From JBPOJN01 sp052033505 (GTDB taxonomy: Bacteria; UBA10199; JACPAL01; GCA-016699445): a stretch of DNA of 35,517 nucleotides. Below the pieces are notes generated by a model. That model had not been told where the DNA came from. It ran no database searches and saw nothing but the letters and a program-made list of their open reading frames with translations. Made by a program: the position numbers and the translations under genes. The stretch is taken from contig JBPOJN010000028.1 of the NCBI GenBank assembly GCA_052033505.1, positions 1 through 35,517 on the forward strand, written 5' to 3'. Shown here one piece after another: positions 24,677 through 30,851 of the stretch; within the stretch, counting starts at the first letter, position 1, and each line of letters starts with the position of its first letter.

Positions 24677-25068
24677 GGACGCTTGTGATTTTCGGTCAGC
24701 GTTAATTCCGTTTTAGGGCTTTGCCGCAAGTATACGATTTGATTTTCCGTGGGACGTTTCAGTCCCATGGAGGCTGCTAAAGCTTCCAATCTCTGGGGAG
24801 AACGCAACGTCGCCGCCTCGACCATGAGCGAACGGTTGGTCTCTTTTAGTTTTTCTTTTTCGACCTCGAGCGTGCGCAGGCGGTAACCGGTCTCGACGAC
24901 TTGAACGCGCGTCCAGACGTACCCCAAGCAAAACGCGAACAGCAGACCGACGTAGAGAGCGGATTTTTTTACCAAGCCCCGCATCTTGAGGCTTCGCGTA
25001 GTAGCCATGCCGCGACGGCGGATTTTGGTGCGATGATTATAAACGGCGCTGGCATCGGTACGTCGCAT
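24673..25068 (-). CDS. ftsL: Cell division protein FtsL
   Basis: A small bitopic division protein, 131 aa, that pairs with FtsB and FtsQ. It has a basic cytoplasmic N-terminus of about 33 residues, one transmembrane helix (SALYVGLLFAFCLGYVWT, about 35-52), and a coiled coil beginning VQVVETGYRLRTLEVEKEKLKETNRSLMVE. A Leu/Pro-rich tail follows (SPQRLEALAASMGLKRPTENQIVYL), as in many FtsL. A GGGAG site 7 nt before the ATG at 25068 supports this start; internal ATGs would remove part of the cytoplasmic tail. Sequence similarity in this family is low, so the call rests on topology and on its place between rsmH and ftsI. Confidence 0.9.
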   Translation of the reverse strand: MRRTDASAVYNHRTKIRRRGMATTRSLKMRGLVKKSALYVGLLFAFCLGYVWTRVQVVETGYRLRTLEVEKEKLKETNRSLMVEAATLRSPQRLEALAASMGLKRPTENQIVYLRQSPKTELTLTENHKRP

Positions 25069-25080
25069 GTTCGAACTCCC

Positions 25081-26007
25081 TTATTCACCGGCCCTTTGGG
25101 CGACCCGCAGTTTCGCCGAACGCGACCGGGGGTTAGAGGCCATCTCCTCTTCGGCGGGCACGAGAGGCTTCTTCGTGACCCGCAGAAGACGTCCCATTTT
25201 TTCGCCTTCCAAAAAAGCCCGCTTGACCCGCCGGTCTTCCAACGAATGATACGAAATCACCGCGACCCGCCCGGCCGGGGCCAAATGCTCTGCGACGCCT
25301 TCCAAAAAACGGTCCAGGTGTCCCAACTCGTCGTTGACCCGGATCCGCAACGCCTGAAACGTGCGCGTGGCCGGATGGATCCTCTTAGGCCAAGCCCCTC
25401 GCGGAATCGCGGCCTCAATCAACTTCGCCAAGTCCCGCGTGGTCGCGATCGCCGTGCGCCGCCGCTCTTCCACCAGACGCCGCGCGATCCGCCGCGCAAA
25501 AGGCTCTTCTCCGTATTCCTTCAAAATCTCTTCAAGCTCTCCCGCGTCCGCCGTTTCCACCACGTCTGCGGCCGTTTCTCCGGCAGTCGTATCCATGCGC
25601 ATGTCCAGCGGCGCGTCCTCCGAAAAACTGAATCCCCTCTCGGCGCGGTCAAACTGAAGGGACGAAACACCTAAATCCAGCAACACTCCCCGGAACTTCT
25701 TCCCCTCCGCGGCTTTTTCTATCGCCTTCCAGCCGTCGTAGACGCCCTTCATCAAGTGAATCCGTGGACAATCCTGAAACCGCCGGCGCGTGAATTCCAA
25801 AATCTCTTCGTCCCGGTCGACGCCTAAAATCTCCGCTGTCGACTTCGCCGTGGCGCCTCCCAGGGCCTCCCACACCGCCGCCGTATGCCCGCCAGCGCCT
25901 ACCGTGCCATCGAGGTAAGTCCCGTTTTTTTCAGGACCTACTAAATGCTCTACGACTTCTCTCACCATCACGGGACGGTGCGGCGATTCGGGAAAAACCT
26001 CGGTCAC
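25081..26007 (-). CDS. rsmH: 16S rRNA (cytosine1402-N4)-methyltransferase RsmH (MraW)
   Basis: A SAM-dependent enzyme that methylates C1402 in the ribosomal P-site, 308 aa, usually encoded at the head of dcw clusters. It shows HRPVMVREVVEHL, the SAM-binding motif YLDGTVGAGGHTAAVWEAL, FRGVLLDLGVSSLQFDRAERGFSFSEDAPLDMRMD, the internal HPATRTFQALRIRVNDEL and VISYHSLEDRRVKRAF, all diagnostic. The start is GTG at 26005-26007, overlapping the stop of the STAS gene as GTGA, which suggests translational coupling to that unusual neighbour. Confidence 0.97.
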   Translation of the reverse strand: MTEVFPESPHRPVMVREVVEHLVGPEKNGTYLDGTVGAGGHTAAVWEALGGATAKSTAEILGVDRDEEILEFTRRRFQDCPRIHLMKGVYDGWKAIEKAAEGKKFRGVLLDLGVSSLQFDRAERGFSFSEDAPLDMRMDTTAGETAADVVETADAGELEEILKEYGEEPFARRIARRLVEERRRTAIATTRDLAKLIEAAIPRGAWPKRIHPATRTFQALRIRVNDELGHLDRFLEGVAEHLAPAGRVAVISYHSLEDRRVKRAFLEGEKMGRLLRVTKKPLVPAEEEMASNPRSRSAKLRVAQRAGE

Positions 26008-26378
26008 TGAAGGCTCGCGCCCTCGACGAGCAGGTCTTGAAAACTGAGTACCGCTTCCCCGACCGAATCATACGTCTCGAAATAACCTTCGACGCCCGCG
26101 ACCTTCAGGATTTGCTGCGCTTGGGGATGAATGTTTGCGAGCTTCAAGCCGCCGACGGGTTCCTGGGACGTTTCGGACGCGATGACCGAAAGCTCTAAGA
26201 GCTCGGTGACCAGGCGGTAATGGATGTGATGGACTTGGCCCAAATCCAGGACGACGCGATTGAAGTCGGAGGTCAGCGTGTCGCGGATCTTATCGAGGAG
26301 TATGCCGCCGTCGGCGCAGTCAAGCTCTCCCATGGGTTGGAAGACGGAGACGTTGGCGATGATATTCGGCGTGTTCAT
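26004..26378 (-). CDS. STAS-domain protein (anti-sigma-factor-antagonist-like) inside the dcw cluster
   Basis: A 124-residue single-domain cytoplasmic protein. The fold pattern is that of STAS/SpoIIAA proteins: an N-terminal strand pair (FQPMGELDCADGGILLDKIRDTL), the FNRVVLDLGQVHHIH strand with the loop that normally reads D-S-[ST]-G, a helix (LVTELLELSVIASE), then GGLKLANIHPQAQQILKVAGVEGYFETYDSVGEAVLSF. The residues at the usual phosphorylation site are His53-Tyr54-Arg55, so the standard Asp-Ser pair is missing and phospho-switching by an anti-sigma kinase is doubtful. It follows mraZ by 33 bp, and its stop overlaps the rsmH start. A GAGGG site precedes the ATG. Its role is unknown; a link between growth signalling and division genes is only a guess. 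Confidence 0.85.
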   Translation of the reverse strand: MNTPNIIANVSVFQPMGELDCADGGILLDKIRDTLTSDFNRVVLDLGQVHHIHYRLVTELLELSVIASETSQEPVGGLKLANIHPQAQQILKVAGVEGYFETYDSVGEAVLSFQDLLVEGASLQ

Positions 26379-26411
26379 AGACGGTCCCTCGGACGGTTGA
26401 ATTTTTCAAAA

Positions 26412-26852
26412 CTAGATTCCCAGATCGGCGAGCTTTTCCCCCATCGAAGCCAGGTCCTGCTCGGCTTCGTCGAAGATCTTGACCCAACGCTCGCGCGACC
26501 AGATTTCAAAACGATTCGTCATGCCGACGATCACGACGTCCTGCTGAAGATCGGCGTATTTGCGTAAAGTAGAAGGAACAATGATGCGACCGTTCGGATC
26601 GACAGGACATTCGGAAGCCGCGGAAATGAAGAACCTTTGGAGGGCCTTAACCTCCGGCTTGAATTGCGGAAGCGCCGCGACTTTATCCTCGACAGCCTTC
26701 CATTCTTTCATGGGATAGGCCCAAAGCCCTTGGTCGAAGTTAGTCAAAATCAGGCGCTCGTCGTAATTAGTGACGAGAATCTCTCGGAATTTCGAGGGGA
26801 TAGAGAGCCGGCCCTTATTGTCGATCGTATGTTCGTAGCGGCCTCGAAACAA
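26412..26852 (-). CDS. mraZ: Transcriptional regulator MraZ
   Basis: A DNA-binding regulator of the dcw promoter with two SpoVT/AbrB-like repeats, 146 aa. FRGRYEHTIDNKGRLSIPSKFREIL is the first repeat, and FFISAASECPVDPNGRIIVPSTLRKYADL the second, each with the DxxGR core. I chose the TTG at 26850-26852 with AAGGGG six nt before it, giving MFRGRYEHT, the usual N-terminus. A longer frame reaching 26909 cannot be used, because its first codon is part of the TTGACA -35 box of the promoter. MraZ in other bacteria represses its own operon by binding direct repeats near this promoter. Confidence 0.96.
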   Translation of the reverse strand: MFRGRYEHTIDNKGRLSIPSKFREILVTNYDERLILTNFDQGLWAYPMKEWKAVEDKVAALPQFKPEVKALQRFFISAASECPVDPNGRIIVPSTLRKYADLQQDVVIVGMTNRFEIWSRERWVKIFDEAEQDLASMGEKLADLGI

Positions 26853-26866
26853 GTTATACCCCTTTA

Positions 26867-26891
26867 TGGTAAGGCGTGGGATATTATGGAA
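26867..26891 (+). promoter_or_regulatory. Candidate MraZ operator (three TGG pentamers, 10-bp period)
   Basis: On the plus strand, TGGTA (26867-26871), TGGGA (26877-26881) and TGGAA (26887-26891) occur with exact 5-bp spacers. Known MraZ sites in E. coli are TGGGN repeats with 5-nt spacers at the mraZ promoter. Here they overlap the -10 box and leader, a good place for repression. They lie on the strand opposite to mraZ and only one is a full TGGGN match, so the call is tentative. Confidence 0.5.
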
Positions 26892-26909
26892 CTTGTCCCG
26901 GCGTGTCAA
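26881..26909 (-). promoter_or_regulatory. Sigma-70-type promoter of the dcw cluster
   Basis: On the minus strand a perfect -35 box TTGACA (26904-26909) is followed after exactly 17 bp by TAATAT (26881-26886). The predicted start is near 26874, giving a leader of about 22 nt with AAGGGG before the mraZ TTG. A/T-rich tracts upstream may act as an UP element. It is the strongest promoter in the window and the only clear one for the 17-gene cluster. Confidence 0.8.
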
Positions 26910-27181
26910 CGAGAATGTCCAAAAAAACTTAGCTAATGCATTGAAATATCAGGGTTTTTTGATTTTGGCGCCAAAGTAACTGCGCCGCGTGAATAGTCTT
27001 TTAAAATCATGTAATTAAATGATTTTAGAAGATATTTTTCACAAATACAAATCAACTATTCAATTAATAAAGAGAATTTGGATTATTAATGATTTTGAGG
27101 GATTTTCGAGGATTATTGAATGTTTCACTATTTTACGGCCACTGCTCTTTGAGGAACAAATTTATCTCTTTTGAGGACGAT
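26910..27181. other. AT-rich intergenic region upstream of the dcw promoter
   Basis: This stretch contains no convincing gene. It is far more AT-rich than its neighbours. It holds a perfect 12-bp palindrome TTTGGCGCCAAA (26964-26975), a 13-bp inverted repeat with one wobble pair (arms 26998-27010 and 27019-27031, 8-nt loop), and short direct repeats around 27079-27117 (GGATTATT twice, GATTTT-GAGG twice). The hairpin lies about 150 nt after the upstream lipoprotein gene and has no U-tract on the minus strand, so a terminator role is uncertain. The palindrome could be an operator. Confidence 0.6.
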
Positions 27182-27493
27182 CTAACGGTTTTCGACGCGC
27201 AATTTCTTGCACGCCATAGCAGACGCCGGGGCTCCCCGGTCTTTGTCCATTTGCTCGGCGAAACATTCACAATATTTGCGATCCGATTCCGAATGCTCCC
27301 GCAAACAAGACTGAAGAATCTTGGCGCGGTCCGTGGACGCGGACGCATGTGGCTTCTCTTCCGCGGCCCGGGACGCCGGCGGAGCGACATGATTCACGGG
27401 AACCGGCGGCGTTTGCTTCTCATCTTTATCACAGCCCGCGGCGACCAACATCATCACGATCGGGACGATGTTCAGGAATTTTTTGAATTTCAT
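27182..27493 (-). CDS. Small Cys-containing lipoprotein of unknown function
   Basis: A 103-residue predicted lipoprotein. The signal peptide KFLNIVPIVMMLVAAGC has a good lipobox (AAGC). A Pro/Ala-rich linker follows, then a short charged helical end with four Cys (ILQSCLREHSESDRKYCECF and later MACKKL). I do not recognise the family. The ATG at 27491-27493 has GGGAG five nt upstream; the longer frame to 27553 lacks a signal peptide at its N-terminus. It lies 13 bp after another lipoprotein gene and is probably co-transcribed. The four Cys and a DsbA-like gene nearby suggest disulfides, by inference. Confidence 0.72.
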   Translation of the reverse strand: MKFKKFLNIVPIVMMLVAAGCDKDEKQTPPVPVNHVAPPASRAAEEKPHASASTDRAKILQSCLREHSESDRKYCECFAEQMDKDRGAPASAMACKKLRVENR

Positions 27494-27506
27494 AAATTCT
27501 CCCATT

Positions 27507-28241
27507 TTATAAGTCGTCCGTACCGCTGACGTTGAAAGTCTCGCCGCAAACACTCAAACAGCCCGAAGCGCTCGAGCTGCCTTCACCGGAAGTCGAGTCC
27601 ACGACGATGACGTTCGCGAGGTCCGACGTCACCGAGCAGACGTTGCCGCTGTTCAGGCTCAGAGTCAGGTCTTCGGCAGAAATGGTGGTGATGTTATAAG
27701 TCACCGTAGTGGCTGAGTTGGAAATATCGACTTCGAAACCGATACGCCCGTCCACGCCGACATTCTCGCATCCGTCGCCCGCGCCCGCACCCTGGGTCGG
27801 CACCACGAGAGTGTTGCAATCGATGACTCCCCGTAGACTGTCCGCGGTATCGCCGTCTTCCGAACGGACCGTGCAGCTTCCGCTGCCGACCAAGCTTCCA
27901 CAGCTGAAATCTCCGCCGCTCAACGAAGTCGTATCCGCGTTCGAGGCTAAGCTCGGCACGTCTTCGCTATCACAGGAGGAACTCGAGGTCGCGGTGATCT
28001 GGGGTTTGAACGAAGAGGCCACGAGCCCGGACAAAGACAACGCGCCCGAATCGATGGTGATCTGGTTGATGGCTTGGGTCACGACCAAGGTCATGACGTC
28101 TGTGCTTTCCTCGGCGTCTTCCGCCGTTGCCGTCTGCGTAACATCGCTGCCGGAGCAGCCTGAAGATCCGCCGAAACTCAAACTCCAAAATAAAAGATTC
28201 AGGACTGCTAAACCGCTCAACGATGATATTCTTCGAGTCAT
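27507..28241 (-). CDS. Ser/Thr/Asp-rich secreted lipoprotein of unknown function
   Basis: A 244-residue protein with an N-terminal signal (LAVLNLLFWSLSFGGSSGC) ending at a plausible lipoprotein Cys. The mature part is rich in Ser, Thr, Gly, Asp and Val with very few basic residues. It has eight further Cys spread in short motifs (SSSCDSE, FSCGS, GSCTV, VIDCNT, DGCENV, NVCSV, SGCLSVCGE). This looks like an extracellular beta-rich, disulfide-bonded protein. No family was recognised. AGGAGAAT before the ATG at 28241 supports the start. A terminator-like hairpin lies 28-47 nt upstream, so it may be controlled by attenuation or have its own promoter. Confidence 0.72.
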   Translation of the reverse strand: MTRRISSLSGLAVLNLLFWSLSFGGSSGCSGSDVTQTATAEDAEESTDVMTLVVTQAINQITIDSGALSLSGLVASSFKPQITATSSSSCDSEDVPSLASNADTTSLSGGDFSCGSLVGSGSCTVRSEDGDTADSLRGVIDCNTLVVPTQGAGAGDGCENVGVDGRIGFEVDISNSATTVTYNITTISAEDLTLSLNSGNVCSVTSDLANVIVVDSTSGEGSSSASGCLSVCGETFNVSGTDDL

Positions 28242-28255
28242 ATATTCTCCTGTGG

Positions 28256-28288
28256 AAGGGAAAAATAGGTGCGTTCGAAGAAACGCAC
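28256..28288 (-). terminator. Intrinsic terminator or attenuator between serS and the lipoprotein gene
   Basis: GTGCGTT (28282-28288 as read on the minus strand) pairs with AACGCAC (28269-28275) in a 7-bp stem with a 6-nt loop, followed on the minus strand by CTATTTTTCCC. The U-run lies immediately before the AGGAG site of the next gene. It probably limits read-through from serS. Confidence 0.6.
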
Positions 28289-28349
28289 AACCTGCTTATG
28301 GTCTAGGGGATTGCCTCAATACGCTATCGGGGAATTCCTGAGACGGGAT

Positions 28350-29645
28350 TCAGGAAGCGATGCGGTCTAGATTTAAATACGACTTTAAAACTTCGGGGAT
28401 GACGACACTGCCGTCTTCTTGTTGGTAGTTTTCGAGGACCGCCGCTAGAGTACGACCGACCGCGAGACCGGAGCCATTCAGGGTGTGCACGAATTCAGGC
28501 TTCGATTTTTTGTCCTGCGGACTGCGGCGGAAACGGATGTTCGCGCGACGTGCTTGGAAGTCTTCGAAGTTAGAGCAGGAAGAAATTTCGCGATAAACGC
28601 CTTGGGCCGGAAACCAGACTTCGATGTCGTAAGTCTTCGCCGACGAAAATCCCATGTCGCCGGTACACAGGGCAAGCACCCGGTAAGGGAGTTTCAGTCG
28701 TTTCAGGATTTCTTCCGCGTCCGACGTCAGCTTCTCGAGCTCTGCGTGCGAATCTTCCGGCTTCGTGAATTTCACCAACTCGACCTGGTGGACTTGGTGC
28801 TGGCGGATCAAGCCGCGCGTGTCTTTCCCCGAAGCGCCCGCTTCGCTGCGGAAACACGGGCTGAAGGCGGCGTAGGAGATCGGCAATTCTTCGACCGTCA
28901 AGATTTCATCGCGATGCAGGTTCGTGACGGGAACTTCGGCCGTGGGAATTAAATAATGGCCTGTCGTAGTCTTGAAAAGATCTTCCTCGAATTTCGGCAA
29001 TTGCCCCGTACTCAAAAGACTGCGGTCGTTCACCATGTAAGGCGGCAGGATTTCGGTGTAGCCGCGATCGCGCGTATGGACGTCGAGCATGAAACTGATC
29101 AGGGCGCGTTCGAGAGCGGCGCCCGTGCTGCGGTAGACGGTGAAGCGCGCGCCGCTGATCTTGGTCGCGCGTTCGAAATCGAGTATTTTTAAAGCTTCGC
29201 CGACTTCCCAATGGTCTTTGTATTTCCGGGAGGCTTGCGAAATCTTGATCTCGTCGCCCCAACGGCGGATTTCGACGTTGTCTTCGGGACCGGCGCCTAC
29301 AGGCACGGACGCGTGCGGGAGATTCGGGATCCGCAGCAAGATCGCTTCCATCTTCTGCTGGATGTCCGTCATGCTTTCGGCAAGCGCTTTCCCCCGCTCC
29401 GACATCGCCTTGGTTTTCAGGAAAAATTCGTCGGCCGGACGCTTTTCTTTTTTGGCGAGCGCGATCTCGTCCGAGATCTGGTTCTGCTGGAAACGCAGGT
29501 CGTCGTATTCTTTTTGAAGCGCGCGGCGGCGGACGTTTAAGGCTTCGACTTCCGCGAGCTCGGAGGAAACCTCGCCGCCGGTCCGCGACTGGAGGCCCTG
29601 ACGCACTTTTTCGGGGTTTTCGGTGATGAGTTTGAGATCGAGCAC
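28350..29645 (-). CDS. serS: Seryl-tRNA synthetase
   Basis: The class II cytoplasmic enzyme that charges tRNA-Ser, 431 aa, normal length. The N-terminal antiparallel coiled-coil arm (about 25-105, with RRRALQKEYDDLRFQQNQISDEIALAKKE) binds the long variable arm of the tRNA. The catalytic core shows motif 2 (FSPCFRSEAGASGKDTRGLIRQHQVHQVELVKF) and motif 3 (NGSGLAVGRTLAAVLENYQQEDGSVVIPEVLKSYL). ISSCSNFEDFQARRANIRFR is also typical. The start is GTG at 29643-29645, three bp after the dsbA-like gene, with AAGGA upstream. A small inverted repeat (28335-28341 with 28350-28356) overlaps its stop. Confidence 0.98.
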   Translation of the reverse strand: MLDLKLITENPEKVRQGLQSRTGGEVSSELAEVEALNVRRRALQKEYDDLRFQQNQISDEIALAKKEKRPADEFFLKTKAMSERGKALAESMTDIQQKMEAILLRIPNLPHASVPVGAGPEDNVEIRRWGDEIKISQASRKYKDHWEVGEALKILDFERATKISGARFTVYRSTGAALERALISFMLDVHTRDRGYTEILPPYMVNDRSLLSTGQLPKFEEDLFKTTTGHYLIPTAEVPVTNLHRDEILTVEELPISYAAFSPCFRSEAGASGKDTRGLIRQHQVHQVELVKFTKPEDSHAELEKLTSDAEEILKRLKLPYRVLALCTGDMGFSSAKTYDIEVWFPAQGVYREISSCSNFEDFQARRANIRFRRSPQDKKSKPEFVHTLNGSGLAVGRTLAAVLENYQQEDGSVVIPEVLKSYLNLDRIAS

Positions 29646-29648
29646 GGA

Positions 29649-30710
29649 TTAGCGTCCTTGAGAGGCCAATTCTTCTTCGATGATTTCCTGGAACGACGCG
29701 AACGGCCTCGCTCCCGAAATCATGCGTCCGTTGATGAAGAAGGCGGGCGTGCCGTTGACGCCAACTTTTTCGCCGTATTCTTGGTTCGCCTGGATCGCCT
29801 TCAGGTATTTTCCGGAATCCAAGCACGCGTTAAACTTGTCTTTATTGAGTTTGAGATCGCCGGCGTATTTCCTCAAGTCGTCCAAACCTAAAGCCTTTTG
29901 GTTTTCAAAAAACATTTTGTTCATTTCCCAGAACTTGCCTTGCTCTCCCGCGCATCGCGCCGCTTCGTGCGCTTTGGTGGAATTTTTGTGGAACGACAAG
30001 GGGAAGTCGCGCAGGACGTAGCGGACCTTGCCTTTGTATTCTTTCAACACTTGGTTCACGACCGGCCGCGCGCGACCGCAGAAGGGGCATTCGTAATCGG
30101 TGAACTCGACGATCGTCACAGGAGCGTCTTTAGGGCCAATCGAAGGATTGTCGCCTTCTTCGACCGGAATTTTAGGAGCCTTGATATGGTAGGCGATTTT
30201 GGCGTTCTTCTTTAGGCCCGCGACGACGTCGCCATACAGCTTCTGCTGTTTCTCACGCAGAAGATAGACCTTGAGATTCGCCTGGATGTCCTCGAATTTC
30301 CGCCCCTGCATCTGCGCCTGATTCTTGTCGTAATAATCTTTGATGTCTTTATCTTCGATCGTGACCTTTTCGAAGACGTTTTTTTTCACGTAGTCTTCTT
30401 GGGAAATACCTACCTTTTCGGCGGCGGCAGTCAGCAGGCGGTTTTCGATGATCTGGTCGGCGGCCTCCTTGCGGGCGTCGTAGAGGTCGGCTTCGGCTTG
30501 GATGATTTTCGGGCCCGCGGCCTTGCGCAGCTCTTCGTCCATGATGTCGGCACCATTCAAAGTCGCCACGGCAGTCGGCGAGGTAGGCTCGCAAACGGCG
30601 GTAGCGGATTCAGAGACGGGCGCTTGAGGCTTCGGACCATCGCAACCCAAGGCAAAAACCCCGAGTCCAACCACGAACGCAGAACACCCTAAATAAGATC
30701 TCAGCTTCAT
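29649..30710 (-). CDS. DsbA-like thiol-disulfide lipoprotein with SurA-like N-terminal region
   Basis: A 353-residue lipoprotein (lipobox ALGC, Cys23). Residues about 45-175 resemble the helical chaperone region of SurA/PpiC-type proteins (VATLNGADIMDEELRKAAGPKI, then DQIIENRLLTAAAEKVGISQEDYVKK). Residues about 185-350 form a thioredoxin-fold DsbA-like domain with the active site CPFC at 208-211 in VEFTDYECPFCGRARPVV and a cis-Pro motif GTPAFFINGRMISGARPF near the end. It probably acts on disulfides of exported proteins, oxidising or isomerising; the direction cannot be read from sequence. A peptidyl-prolyl isomerase domain is absent. GGAGAG precedes the ATG. It is followed by serS and may share its transcript. 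Confidence 0.88.
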   Translation of the reverse strand: MKLRSYLGCSAFVVGLGVFALGCDGPKPQAPVSESATAVCEPTSPTAVATLNGADIMDEELRKAAGPKIIQAEADLYDARKEAADQIIENRLLTAAAEKVGISQEDYVKKNVFEKVTIEDKDIKDYYDKNQAQMQGRKFEDIQANLKVYLLREKQQKLYGDVVAGLKKNAKIAYHIKAPKIPVEEGDNPSIGPKDAPVTIVEFTDYECPFCGRARPVVNQVLKEYKGKVRYVLRDFPLSFHKNSTKAHEAARCAGEQGKFWEMNKMFFENQKALGLDDLRKYAGDLKLNKDKFNACLDSGKYLKAIQANQEYGEKVGVNGTPAFFINGRMISGARPFASFQEIIEEELASQGR

Positions 30711-30746
30711 ACGTCTCTCCTTAAGTGCTCAGATTTCAGAGTCACG

Positions 30747-30775
30747 ACGCTAAAAGAACGGGGAAACAAAGTCAA
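30747..30775 (-). promoter_or_regulatory. Candidate sigma-70 promoter of the dsbA-like gene
   Basis: TTGACT (30770-30775) and TAGCGT (30747-30752) are separated by 17 bp on the minus strand, between the glnA terminator and the dsbA-like gene. The -10 is weak (three of six), but a promoter is needed here because a strong terminator lies directly upstream. Confidence 0.35.
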
Positions 30776-30792
30776 AGAAGACGGAGATCAAT

Positions 30793-30832
30793 AAAAAACC
30801 CCTGCACCGAATGAACGGGGCAGGGGTTTTTT
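30793..30832 (-). terminator. Strong bidirectional intrinsic terminator after glnA
   Basis: CCCCTGC (30799-30805) pairs with GCAGGGG (30820-30826), flanked by a run of six A on one side and six T on the other, so both strands have a stem followed by a U-tract. It lies 20 bp after the glnA stop and ends the amt-glnB-glnA operon. Confidence 0.93.
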
Positions 30833-30851
30833 CGAGACGTTCGAAGACTTC

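Noticed and set aside
26853..26909. N-terminal extension of MraZ to 26909
   Set aside because: Its start codon lies in the TTGACA -35 box, so it would not be transcribed.
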